A stretch of DNA of 64,000 nucleotides from Slackia sp. (GCA_020725885.1 DYEA01000016.1:162441-226440); one strand, 5' to 3'; positions 26,733 through 33,824 are shown, numbered from the stretch's first letter. Notes: generated from the letters alone by a model not told the origin. Numbers and translations are program-made.

Positions 26733-27794
26733 ATGGACACCAAGGCGCTCGAGTTCTTCAAGGCGCTCGTCGAGGCGCCGTCGCCATCGGGCTACGAGCA
26801 GCCCGCCGCGGCCGTCTTCCGCGAGCGGGTGCGGGCGCACGCCGACGAGGTCGTGACTGACGTCATGGGCTCCGTGCACGCCGTGCTTCGCGGCACCGCG
26901 GACGGCCCGTCGGTCATGCTCGCGGGCCACATCGACGAGATCGGTTTCATGGTCACCTACGTCACCGACGACGGCTTCTGCGCGTTCGCGCCGATCGGCG
27001 GCCACGACCCGCAGATCCTGCCCGGTGCGCGCGTGCACGTGCACACGCGGGAGGGCGTGCTCCTCGGCGTCGTGGGCCGGCTGCCCATCCACCTCCTCGA
27101 AGAGGAGGAGCGCAAGCAGGTCGTCAAGATGCATAAGATGTTCATCGACCTCGGCCTTCCCGGCGAGGAGGTCAAGCGCCGCGTGCGTATCGGCGACCCG
27201 GTCACCTACGCCGTCGGCATGGAGCTGTTTGGCGGCGGCATGGCGGTGTCGCGCGCGTTCGACGACAAGATGGGCGCATTCATCGCCGCCGAGGCGCTGC
27301 GCATGGTCAAGGAGGCGGGCCGCGCCAAGGGCGACTTCTTCGCGGTCGCGACCGTGCAGGAGGAGATCGGCCTTCGCGGCGGCAAGACCTCCGCGTACGC
27401 GGTCGATCCCGACGTGGGGATCGCCATCGAGGTCACGCACGCCACCGACTACCTCGACGTGGACAAGCGCAAGCACGGCGAGGTCAAGTGCGGCGCAGGC
27501 CCCGTCATCTCCCGCGGTCCGAACATCAACCCGCGCGTGTTCGACCTGCTGTGCGAGGCGGCCGAAGCCGAGGGCATCCCGTACCAGGTCGAAGGCGCGC
27601 CCGGCGGCACGGGCACGGACGCGAACGTCATCCAGCTCACCAAGGGCGGCAAGGCGGCTGCGCTCGTGAGCGTTCCGCTGCGGTACATGCACACCCCCAC
27701 GGAAGTCCTCGCGCTCTCTGACGTCGAGAACGCGGCGAAGCTCCTGGCAGCGTTCGTGCTGCGTCTGGAGCCCGGAACCGACTTCACGCCGTAG
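26733..27794 (+). CDS. M42 family metallo-aminopeptidase
   Basis: 353 residues with a GAGGAGG site before ATG 26733. Dinuclear zinc/cobalt aminopeptidase of the tetrahedral (TET) type, previously mis-annotated as cellulase. Ligand motifs: GHIDEIGFMV, AFDDKMGAFIA, VQEEIGLRGG (catalytic Glu pair), AIEVTHATD and a late histidine in RYMHTPTEV. The family processes peptides released by the proteasome or Clp proteases in the cytoplasm. It ends directly at the smpB start, so degradation and trans-translation are encoded together. Confidence 0.93.
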   Translation: MDTKALEFFKALVEAPSPSGYEQPAAAVFRERVRAHADEVVTDVMGSVHAVLRGTADGPSVMLAGHIDEIGFMVTYVTDDGFCAFAPIGGHDPQILPGARVHVHTREGVLLGVVGRLPIHLLEEEERKQVVKMHKMFIDLGLPGEEVKRRVRIGDPVTYAVGMELFGGGMAVSRAFDDKMGAFIAAEALRMVKEAGRAKGDFFAVATVQEEIGLRGGKTSAYAVDPDVGIAIEVTHATDYLDVDKRKHGEVKCGAGPVISRGPNINPRVFDLLCEAAEAEGIPYQVEGAPGGTGTDANVIQLTKGGKAAALVSVPLRYMHTPTEVLALSDVENAAKLLAAFVLRLEPGTDFTP

Positions 27795-28280
27795 GTGCAT
27801 CACGTGGCCCGGGACGAGCGGACGATAGCGGTCAACAAGAAGGCGTTCCACGACTACGAGGTCGTGGAGACGTTCGAGGCTGGCATCGCGCTCACCGGGA
27901 CCGAGGTGAAGTCGCTTCGCGAGAACAAGGCGAGCCTTCGCGACGCCTTCGCGACGATCCGCGGCGGCGAGGTCTGGCTGCACAACGTCCACATCGCGCC
28001 GTACAGCCACGGCAACCGCAGCAACCCCGACCCCGACCGCACGCGCAAGCTCCTGCTCCACCGCAACGAGATCCGGTACCTCATCGGCAAGACGAAGGAG
28101 AAGGGGCTCACGCTCATCCCGCTGAAGCTGTACTTCTCGCCGGCGGGCCTCGTGAAAGTCGAGCTCGCGCTCGCGCGCGGCAAACGGCTGCACGACAAGC
28201 GGGAGGCGATCGCGGAGCGGGAGCACAAGCGCGAGGTCGAGCGGGCGCTCAAGGACCGCACGCTTGGGCGTGAGCGCTGA
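27795..28280 (+). CDS. smpB: SsrA-binding protein
   Basis: 161 residues. It binds tmRNA and delivers it to stalled ribosomes. The core AVNKKAFHDYEVVETFEAG, LTGTEVKSLRENKASLRDAF and the NPDPDRTRKLLLHR loop are typical; the lysine/arginine-rich C-terminal tail (KDRTLGRER) mimics a codon-anticodon duplex in the A site. The start is GTG 27795 immediately after the M42 stop; GTG 27804 is an alternative. The tmRNA gene follows 46 bp later. Confidence 0.95.
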   Translation: MHHVARDERTIAVNKKAFHDYEVVETFEAGIALTGTEVKSLRENKASLRDAFATIRGGEVWLHNVHIAPYSHGNRSNPDPDRTRKLLLHRNEIRYLIGKTKEKGLTLIPLKLYFSPAGLVKVELALARGKRLHDKREAIAEREHKREVERALKDRTLGRER

Positions 28281-28292
28281 GGCGGGTATACT
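28264..28292 (+). promoter_or_regulatory. Promoter of ssrA inside the end of smpB
   Basis: TTGGGC (28264-28269), a 17-bp spacer, TATACT (28287-28292), a near-consensus -10. Transcription would begin about 28 bp before the mature tmRNA 5' end, leaving a leader for RNase P to remove. The TTGACA at 28309 has no partner -10 at a usable distance. Confidence 0.65.
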
Positions 28293-28326
28293 ATGCGTGC
28301 GACGTACGTTGACAAGCGTCGGATCC

Positions 28327-28676
28327 GGGGGCGATCGGGTTCGACACGATAGGTCTGAGGGAAGAAGCAGGCCGAGGTCTCCTCACCTCGTTAAACAGGG
28401 GTGCAGACGCTCAAGCGTCGACTCTGATCTCGCACTCGCTGCCTAGCAGTGCAGCGACGCCGACCCGGCGAGCGTCCCCGTCGCCGGCAAGGCGCCACTC
28501 GAGGGGACTGCCGCGATGGCAACGGGCGGGAGCGCCATCGCGAAAGAACTGACCGCCAGGGCGTCTGGACGCGGGTCACCGGTGTCCCAGGCGCTGACGA
28601 CAACGGGTGACTGAGCCTGGAGATGCTTCCCAGGGGTCTGTCGTGGACCGGAGTTCGATTCTCCGCGCCTCCACCA
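28327..28676 (+). ncRNA. ssrA: Transfer-messenger RNA
   Basis: About 350 nt with genome-encoded CCA. The 5' GGGGGCG (28327-28333) pairs with CGCCTCC (28666-28672) as a 7-bp acceptor stem with one G-U. The T arm CGGAG-TTCGATT-CTCCG lies just before it. The GGGTTCGACACG following the 5' strand is the D-like region. The tag reading frame ends at TAG 28446-28448 and reads ...V-D-S-D-L-A-L-A-A, the protease-recognised ALAA end. A 12-residue tag would resume at a CGC codon (28410), giving R-S-S-V then the above; the resume point is my guess. Position next to smpB supports the call. Confidence 0.93.
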
Positions 28677-28688
28677 GAACATCGAGAC

Positions 28689-28727
28689 GCGCCTGGCTGC
28701 TGCTGCAGCCGGGCGCGTTCGTCGTCT
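28689..28727 (+). terminator. tmRNA terminator
   Basis: A 12-bp stem with one G-U (GCGCCTGGCTGC / GCAGCCGGGCGC) and a TGCT loop at 28689-28716, followed by the T-rich GTTCGTCGTCTC. Confidence 0.65.
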
Positions 28728-28759
28728 CTGAACCGCCGTCCGGTCCGTCGGCGCGGGTG

Positions 28760-28768
28760 TGGTATACT
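28760..28768 (+). promoter_or_regulatory. Extended -10 giving a probable leaderless transcript
   Basis: TGG-TATACT; the last T of the -10 (28768) is 6 nt before the A of ATG 28775, exactly where transcription normally begins. No ribosome-binding site fits in between. Confidence 0.65.
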
Positions 28769-28774
28769 TGTCGC

Positions 28775-29149
28775 ATGACCGCATCGACCCGATACGGCTT
28801 TCCGTCCGACGCGTGGGAGAGGGCGCTCGAGCAAGCGCGCGAGCACCTGATCGGCCTGGCGCGCCGCCGCTCCACGACGACCTACTCGGACCTGTGCGCC
28901 GCCGTCACCGCGATCGATCTCAAGCCCTACTCGTTCGCGATGGTCGCGTTCTTGAACGAGGTGTGCTCGCGGGCGAACGCGGAGCGGGGCGTGATGCTCG
29001 CGTCGCTCGTCACGCGGAAGGACACAGGGCTTCCGGGCGACGGCTACTTCGACTTCGCGGGGACGCTGGGCCGCGATACGGGCGAGCGCCGTGCGTTCTG
29101 GGAGTCCGAGGTCGAGCGCGTGTACGCCGCGTACGCGGAAGGCGAGTGA
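28775..29149 (+). CDS. Conserved hypothetical protein, probably leaderless
   Basis: 124 residues. The frame is open further upstream into the tmRNA, so ATG 28775 is the first sensible start, and it matches the predicted transcription start. Visible features: a helical N-terminus, a short winged-helix-like segment TTTYSDLCAAV, a MVAFLNEVCSRANAERGVMLASLV strand/helix pair and a KDTGLPGDGYFDFA loop ending near an acidic C-terminal helix. I have a vague memory of similar small actinobacterial proteins with a xKxTGxPGxGF loop, but no function is known to me. Cytoplasmic. Confidence 0.7.
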   Translation: MTASTRYGFPSDAWERALEQAREHLIGLARRRSTTTYSDLCAAVTAIDLKPYSFAMVAFLNEVCSRANAERGVMLASLVTRKDTGLPGDGYFDFAGTLGRDTGERRAFWESEVERVYAAYAEGE

Positions 29150-29153
29150 GGCT

Positions 29154-29618
29154 GTGCCCGCGTTCGTCGCGTCGCTCCCTGCGTGGCTGAAGTACGCCGT
29201 CGTCACAGTGATCCCTTGGATCGAGCTCCGCGGCGCGGTGCCGATGGCCGTCGCGGCCGACGAGCGCGTCTTCCTGCCGCTCGTGCTGCTGGCGAACCTC
29301 GCGATCTTCTGGCCGGGCTACTACTTCCTGGAGTTCGTGTACGAGCGCCTGCCCGAGGGCGGCTGGGTGCACCGGCGCCTCGAGGGCATCCGCGCGAAGG
29401 CGCACCCGCTGGTGGAACGGTACGGCTTCATCGGGCTGGCGCTGTTCGTCGCCGTGCCGCTGCCGGGCACCGGCGCATACTCCGGAACCGCGGCAGCGTG
29501 GCTTCTGGACCTGGAGCCGAAGCGCGCGTTTGCAGCGGTGTCGCTCGGCGTCGTCATCGCCTTCGCCCTGGTGTGGGGGTCGAGCGAACTCGTCGCTGCG
29601 GGCGTCAGGCTCCTGTAG
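29154..29618 (+). CDS. COG2426-type small multidrug export protein family member
   Basis: 154 residues from GTG 29154, five bases after the previous stop. An integral membrane protein with about four hydrophobic helices. The signature VIPWIELRGAVPMAVA matches the small-multidrug-export family, and ERYGFIGLALFVAVPLPGTGAYSGTAAAWLL is the conserved second half, similar to DedA-like topologies. Transport activity is poorly proven for this family; ion or lipid handling is also possible. Confidence 0.8.
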   Translation: MPAFVASLPAWLKYAVVTVIPWIELRGAVPMAVAADERVFLPLVLLANLAIFWPGYYFLEFVYERLPEGGWVHRRLEGIRAKAHPLVERYGFIGLALFVAVPLPGTGAYSGTAAAWLLDLEPKRAFAAVSLGVVIAFALVWGSSELVAAGVRLL

Positions 29619-29626
29619 GAGGCGCC

Positions 29627-30484
29627 GTGGAGCGTGCGGGGCTGCCGAGCCGGCCGAGCATCACCGTCGGCCTCACGTTCCTCGGACCCGAGGCGGTCCA
29701 CGCTCTTGCGCTGGGCGTCGACCGTCCGGAGCACGCGCTCGTTGCAGCGTGCGCGGCCGTCGATGCCGCATTCGCGTTCGTGCCGTGGCGCGAGCCATGG
29801 GCGGCGAGCGCGGTCGACGCACTGCTAGAGGCGGGAGTCGCGCCGTTCGTGTCCGTCGACGGCGTGCTGTGGGAGGTTCTGGAGGCCGAGGGTGTGGAAG
29901 CCGGGCTGAAGGCCACGCTGCTGGAACCCGAACGCATCACGGCCGCGCTCGAAGCGGTGTTGGAGCGGCGGATCATCGAGGCGCGGGCAGCGCTCGACGC
30001 AGGCGCTCGCGCTCTCGTGGTGGCAGAGGACCTGGCGGGCAGCGACGGGCCGCTCGTCGCTCCGGATTTCGTCAACGAGACGCTGATGCCGCTTCTGGGG
30101 AGGCTGGTCGAGGCTGCGACCGCCGCAGCGGTGCCGGCGGTGTGGCACTCCGACGGAGACGTGCGAAGCTTGCTTGCAGCGGCCGTGAGGTCGGGCTTCT
30201 CGGCCGTGCACGCCGGAGGCGGGCTTCGCTTCGAGGGGTTCGAGCGGGTGTTTTGGGCCGCGCGCTCCGCGGGTCTTATGACCATCGGCGGCCTGACGAC
30301 GATCGATCTTGCTGAAGGGCTCGTCCGGGCGGAGACCCTCGGCAGCCGCGCAGGGCTGCTCGCACGCGCCGGGAAGCTGCTCGTCGCCGACGACGGCGGC
30401 GTGACGACGGCGCGGGAGGCGCACGCGCTCATCCGGGCAGTGGCTGCGGCGCGGGAGGCGGCAGGCACGCGGGACGGGGCCTGA
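29627..30484 (+). CDS. Uroporphyrinogen decarboxylase (URO-D) superfamily protein
   Basis: 285 residues from GTG 29627 (GTAGGAGG upstream). Motifs VAEDLAGSDGPLVAPDF, a block of helices, then VWHSDGDVRSLL and VHAGGGLRFEG are those of URO-D-like methyltransferases (MtaA/CmuA type) rather than true HemE; the N-terminal HemE RQAGRY signature is absent. Such proteins demethylate corrinoid proteins or act on unknown substrates. No corrinoid protein gene is adjacent. Shorter than typical MtaA (about 340). Cytoplasmic; substrate unknown. Confidence 0.65.
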   Translation: MERAGLPSRPSITVGLTFLGPEAVHALALGVDRPEHALVAACAAVDAAFAFVPWREPWAASAVDALLEAGVAPFVSVDGVLWEVLEAEGVEAGLKATLLEPERITAALEAVLERRIIEARAALDAGARALVVAEDLAGSDGPLVAPDFVNETLMPLLGRLVEAATAAAVPAVWHSDGDVRSLLAAAVRSGFSAVHAGGGLRFEGFERVFWAARSAGLMTIGGLTTIDLAEGLVRAETLGSRAGLLARAGKLLVADDGGVTTAREAHALIRAVAAAREAAGTRDGA

Positions 30485-30504
30485 GCAGGCGAAGGCCGCG
30501 CACG

Positions 30505-30538
30505 ACGAAAGGCGCCCGCATCTGCGAGCGCCTTTCGT
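30505..30538. terminator. Bidirectional terminator between convergent genes
   Basis: A perfect 11-bp stem ACGAAAGGCGC / GCGCCTTTCGT with a 12-nt loop sits between the + strand URO-D gene and the - strand FeS gene. Symmetry would allow it to work in both directions, although no long U-tract follows. Confidence 0.65.
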
Positions 30539-30558
30539 GACGTCAGCGTGGTCAGGCG

Positions 30559-31851
30559 CTACTGCGCGCCTGGACGGTTTCCGGGCAGCGGCATGGCCTC
30601 GACCACCAGGTCGATCACCTGGCGGACCTGCAGACCCAGCCCGTGCAGCTCGTTCAGGTCCTCGATCTGCAGCCTGCAGTTCTCGCAGGGGCAGGCCAGG
30701 ACTGCGGCACCGCTCGCGCGGAGTTGCTCGACCTTCTTCGCGCCGCTCTTCAGGCGCACGTCGCGCAGCTCGTCGATGGCGACGATGCCGCCGCCTCCGC
30801 CGCAGCACCACTGCTCGGCACGGTTCGGCGTCAGGTCGACGAAGTCGTCGGCGATCGCGCGTACGACGTCGCGCGGCTGCTCGTAGATGCCGCCGTTGCG
30901 GGCGATCTGGCAGGGGTCGTGGTAGGTGACGCGCCCGGCGATCCGACCCTTCTCGACCGTGATCCGCCCTTCCTTGATGAACCGGTCGACCACCTCGAGG
31001 ATGTGGCTGACCTTGAAGGGGAGCTTCTCTTTGCTCCATGCCTCGTAGAAGATCTCAGCCACGCGGTAGGCGTGCCCGCACTCGGGAACCACGACTTCTT
31101 TCACGCCGAGGCGCTTCGCTTCGTCCATGAACCGCTTCGCGATGAGCCGTGCCTTCTCTGGGTCTCCGAAGAAGTAGCCGTAGTTGGCCGCCTCGAAGAG
31201 CGAGATCGTCCAGTCGACGCCCGCCTCGTGGAAGATGACGGCGGCGGGCCTGATCGAGTGCGCTCCAGCGAGCGCGACGTACAGGATCTCGGCGCCTTCC
31301 TTGTCCACAGGGATCGTCGCTTCAGGGTCGCCCGTGATCTCGCGGACCTCCGCCTCGATGTCCTTGAAGCCCGAGACGAGCACCTCGCGGAACATCTCGA
31401 CGTTGTCGCCTTTGAACAAGGCCGCGTCCGCCAATTGGCCGAGCATCTCCTGTCCGCGCCCGACCGCGATCAGCATGGCCTTGCCGATGGCGACGACCTG
31501 CTGCGTGTCGATCGAGAACGGGCAGTAGTACATGCATCGCCGGCAGCCTGTGCACGCGTAGCACGACTCGTAGAGCTCGTCGAGCAGCGTGTCGTCGGGG
31601 TCGCGAGCCTCGAAGAGCGCCGGCACGAAGCGTCCCGCCGAGTCGAAGTACTTCTTGTACACCTGCCTGACGAGCTCCGCGCGCCGGGCAGGCAGGTACT
31701 TCAGGTCGCCTGTGCCCACGTACTGATGGCACGAGTCCTTGCAGATCGCGCACCGGGCGCAGATGTCCAGGTACTGCTTGACCTGCCGGGTCATCTTCTT
31801 GTCGATGACGCCGACGATCGTGGAGATGGCCTGCGCGTCCACGCTACTCAC
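30559..31851 (-). CDS. DsrK/HdrD-like FeS protein (CCG domain)
   Basis: 430 residues from GTG at 31851. N-terminal ferredoxin-type cluster ligands C31-C34-C37-C41 (CARCAICKDSC) and C97/C100/C103/C106/C110 (CYACTGCRRCMYYCP). The C-terminal half has the CCG domain of heterodisulfide-reductase-type proteins: YHDPCQIARNGG, WCCGGGGG and CPCENC, which can bind a non-cubane [4Fe-4S] cluster and reduce di- or trisulfides. A degenerate first CCG copy (VVPECGHAYRV) lies before it. Together with the preceding cytochrome b it resembles the DsrMK or HdrDE catalytic pair on the cytoplasmic side of the membrane. It is last in a five-gene operon with TusA and DsrE homologues, so its substrate is probably a protein- or carrier-bound persulfide or trisulfide. 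Confidence 0.85.
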   Translation of the reverse strand: MSSVDAQAISTIVGVIDKKMTRQVKQYLDICARCAICKDSCHQYVGTGDLKYLPARRAELVRQVYKKYFDSAGRFVPALFEARDPDDTLLDELYESCYACTGCRRCMYYCPFSIDTQQVVAIGKAMLIAVGRGQEMLGQLADAALFKGDNVEMFREVLVSGFKDIEAEVREITGDPEATIPVDKEGAEILYVALAGAHSIRPAAVIFHEAGVDWTISLFEAANYGYFFGDPEKARLIAKRFMDEAKRLGVKEVVVPECGHAYRVAEIFYEAWSKEKLPFKVSHILEVVDRFIKEGRITVEKGRIAGRVTYHDPCQIARNGGIYEQPRDVVRAIADDFVDLTPNRAEQWCCGGGGGIVAIDELRDVRLKSGAKKVEQLRASGAAVLACPCENCRLQIEDLNELHGLGLQVRQVIDLVVEAMPLPGNRPGAQ

Positions 31852-32563
31852 TCCTCGTCAGGTTCGCCGCGAACGACCCGATGGTGTGCACGAGCTTGCT
31901 GAACGGGAAGTAGATCAGGAGCGCGTCCACGAACAGCATGTGCGTGCCCAGCGACCAGCCGACGTTGCTCGCGAGGATCTCTTCGGGGATGTGCGGCTTG
32001 AACGCGAGCAGGCTTTGGAACCACGCGCGGTACTCGGCCGCGTGCACGTCGCCGAAGAACCGCATGTGGTTGCCCATCACGATCACGCCGAGGAGCAGCC
32101 CGAGCAGCAGGTAGTCCTCCGGGACCGACAGGGCCTTGAACGGGCCGAACGTCCTGCGGGCGATCCAGTACAGCGTCGCGACCATCATGAGCGTCCCGGC
32201 GATGCCGCCCGCCCACGCGGCGAACGCGTTCATCCCTTCAGCGCCCAGCAGGTCCGGCAAGACGGGGCACTCCTGCACGAGCCGCAGGTGACCGACGAAC
32301 GCCGCAAGCGCTGCGACGTGGAAGAGCATCGCGAACGCCCACATGCGCGGCTCGATCTTCGCCGAGTGCGGCGCGACGAGCGTGTCGCGCAGCATCGCCG
32401 CGACCCGTCCCGCGCGCGTCGCGGGCTTCGGGAACAGCCCGAAGGGAACCGGCGAGCGCGGGGTCGTCGCCCACTGGTAGATGCGAAGCCCCATCCCGGC
32501 GAAGAAGACGACCGCGGTGAGGTAGACGCCCCAGACCGAGGTCAGCGCGAGGTAGGTCTCCAT
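31844..32563 (-). CDS. NarI/DsrM-like cytochrome b membrane subunit
   Basis: 239 residues with five to six hydrophobic helices. Histidines suited to haem b binding are H82 and H92 (LFHVAALAAFVGH), H166 in GNHMRFFG, and H208 and H226 (GTHMLF, SKLVHT). This pattern fits the nitrate-reductase gamma/DsrM superfamily, which exchanges electrons with menaquinone. Its 3' end overlaps the FeS gene by 8 bp, so the two proteins are likely subunits of one complex. Fewer residues than many DsrM proteins (about 300+), which suggests a minimal version. Confidence 0.82.
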   Translation of the reverse strand: METYLALTSVWGVYLTAVVFFAGMGLRIYQWATTPRSPVPFGLFPKPATRAGRVAAMLRDTLVAPHSAKIEPRMWAFAMLFHVAALAAFVGHLRLVQECPVLPDLLGAEGMNAFAAWAGGIAGTLMMVATLYWIARRTFGPFKALSVPEDYLLLGLLLGVIVMGNHMRFFGDVHAAEYRAWFQSLLAFKPHIPEEILASNVGWSLGTHMLFVDALLIYFPFSKLVHTIGSFAANLTRSE

Positions 32564-32567
32564 GCGG

Positions 32568-32810
32568 CTACTTCACCCGCTTGACAAGGAAGACGAACTC
32601 GTTGCCCTGCTTCTCGGCCGAAAGCACCTCGTTGCCCGTCGACTTCGCCCACGCCGGGATGTCCGCCATCGAGCCCGGGTCGGTCGCCACCGCGCGGATG
32701 ACGCCGCCGACCGGCACGTTGTTGATGTTCTGGCTGACCTTCACCATCGGCAGCGGGCAGAGCAGCCCCTTGAGGTCCAGCTCCAGGTCGACCTTGATCT
32801 CGTCTGACAT
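32568..32810 (-). CDS. TusA-family sulfur carrier protein
   Basis: 80 residues, AGAAAGGACG ribosome site. Contains the active Cys18 in LKGLLCPLPMVKV, the CPxP motif of TusA/YeeD-like persulfide carriers. The fold (about 75 residues, IF3-like) is complete. In sulfur-oxidising or -reducing bacteria TusA receives sulfane sulfur from rhodanese or DsrE and passes it to Dsr or Hdr-like enzymes. Its neighbours here make the same flow likely: DsrE homologue before, DsrK-like after. Four bp before the cytochrome b gene. Confidence 0.9.
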   Translation of the reverse strand: MSDEIKVDLELDLKGLLCPLPMVKVSQNINNVPVGGVIRAVATDPGSMADIPAWAKSTGNEVLSAEKQGNEFVFLVKRVK

Positions 32811-32883
32811 CGTGCGTCCTTTCTCTCAGGCCGCGCCCGGCATCGCGCGGCGTCCTGTCGGCGCGGTCGCGCCGTCGATACCC

Positions 32884-33369
32884 TTAGATGAACAGCGTGA
32901 TGTCGGCGTCTTGCGCCTGAAGCAGGAAGAACCCGACACCCACCGGCTCCTTGACGCCGTCGATGAACGCCTCCTGCGGGATCTCCATGACGTCCATGGA
33001 CATCTGGCAGCCGTACATGTTCACGCCGAGCTGCACCGCCATGTCGCGGAGCTCGGTGAGCTTGGCCACGTTGTGGGCGCCCATCATCTTGTTGAACATC
33101 CACCGGCCGAGGCCGCCGAAGGAGAACTTGGAGGGGTTCGCCTTCGAGATGTCGCCGCCGTACATCATGCCGAGCATCTTGCCGAACAGCGTCTTGCCGG
33201 TGCTCACGTCCTTCTTGATCGCGCGCAGCCCCCAGAAGGTGAAGAACATCGTCACCTCCATGCCCATCGCTGCAGCGCCGTTCGCGATGATGAACGCGCC
33301 GAACAGCTTGTCCATGTCGCCGCTCATGACGACCATCGCGAGCTTCTTCTGTCCGTTCTCGTCGGCCAT
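32884..33369 (-). CDS. DsrE/DsrF-like (DrsH-type) sulfur-transfer protein
   Basis: 161 residues with a GAGGAGGAG site before the ATG. Belongs to the DsrE/F-like family by KLAMVVMSGDMDKLFGAFI, EVTMFFTFWGLRA and the late YGCQMSMDVM segment. Cys121 in that segment is the only cysteine and would be the persulfide site. Some members are large, methionine-rich and membrane-associated; this one has several Met-rich patches (GKMLGMMYGG, WMFNKMMGA). It probably hands sulfane sulfur to the TusA protein encoded next (74 nt downstream). Confidence 0.88.
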   Translation of the reverse strand: MADENGQKKLAMVVMSGDMDKLFGAFIIANGAAAMGMEVTMFFTFWGLRAIKKDVSTGKTLFGKMLGMMYGGDISKANPSKFSFGGLGRWMFNKMMGAHNVAKLTELRDMAVQLGVNMYGCQMSMDVMEIPQEAFIDGVKEPVGVGFFLLQAQDADITLFI

Positions 33370-33391
33370 CGTCTCCTCCTCGTCCGCTGTG

Positions 33392-33727
33392 TTACTCGGT
33401 CGTCTCGTCGCGAGCCTCGACTGAGCGCGCCTGCTGCTCGAGGGTCTCGCGCATGACTTCGGTGATCAGGTCGAACGCTTGGATGATCTTCGGGTTGGAG
33501 ACGCGGTACAGGACGTTGGCGCCGTCGCGGCGAGACAGCACGACGCCTTTCGCGCGCAGGGTGGCGAGGTGCTGCGAGACCGTCGGCTGCGGGATGCCGG
33601 TGCGGCGGACGACCTCGGAGACGGACGCCTCGCCATCGCGAAGCGCGTTCAGGATCGCCTGCCGCTTCGCGTTCGCGAGCGTCTTGCACAGCTCGGAGTG
33701 CAAACAGAAGAAGTCCTGATCCTTCAC
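33392..33727 (-). CDS. ArsR-family repressor, probable sulfur-responsive regulator
   Basis: 111 residues. A winged helix-turn-helix with the recognition helix region SEVVRRTGIPQPTVSQHLATL and the wing SRRDGANVLYRVS. Two N-terminal cysteines, C8 and C14 (CLHSELCKTL), are placed where they could form a disulfide or tetrasulfide bridge or bind metal. Position as first gene of the sulfur operon and the ATTC-N8-GAAT element upstream suggest autorepression relieved by sulfide or persulfide, as described for SqrR/BigR proteins. Those proteins use differently placed cysteines, so the sensing mode is inference. Confidence 0.85.
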   Translation of the reverse strand: MKDQDFFCLHSELCKTLANAKRQAILNALRDGEASVSEVVRRTGIPQPTVSQHLATLRAKGVVLSRRDGANVLYRVSNPKIIQAFDLITEVMRETLEQQARSVEARDETTE

Positions 33728-33757
33728 GCCGCCGCCTCGTCGGTCAAGTATCAGAGT

Positions 33758-33773
33758 ATTCGCACAATCGAAT
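33758..33773. promoter_or_regulatory. ATTC-N8-GAAT inverted repeat, likely operator of the sulfur operon
   Basis: ATTCGCACAATCGAAT: a 5-bp inverted repeat (ATTCG/CGAAT) separated by 6 bp, equal to ATTC-N8-GAAT. It lies 31 bp upstream of the arsR start codon in the presumed minus-strand promoter. The pattern is the same as the site I recall for the persulfide-responsive SqrR repressor. Confidence 0.65.
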
Positions 33774-33785
33774 GTCCTTTCCTGC

Positions 33786-33824
33786 CACCTTAAGGCGGGC
33801 TAAGGGAATTGTCAAGCACCTTAA
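33786..33824. repeat. Two direct copies of CACCTTAA 31 bp apart
   Basis: Copies at 33786-33793 and 33817-33824, start-to-start distance 31 bp (about three helix turns), between the divergent sulfur and chemosensory operons. The first is part of the palindrome CCTTAAGG. Could be binding sites for a second regulator. The remaining sequence of the divergent region (33825-33871) shows nothing else I recognise. Confidence 0.4.

Noticed and set aside
28309..28314. Consensus TTGACA just before ssrA
   Set aside because: No -10 at 16-18 bp; the TTGGGC-N17-TATACT pair upstream explains expression better.
28391..29206. Minus-strand open frame covering the tmRNA
   Set aside because: The region has clear tmRNA acceptor, T arm and tag; the antisense frame has no motif.
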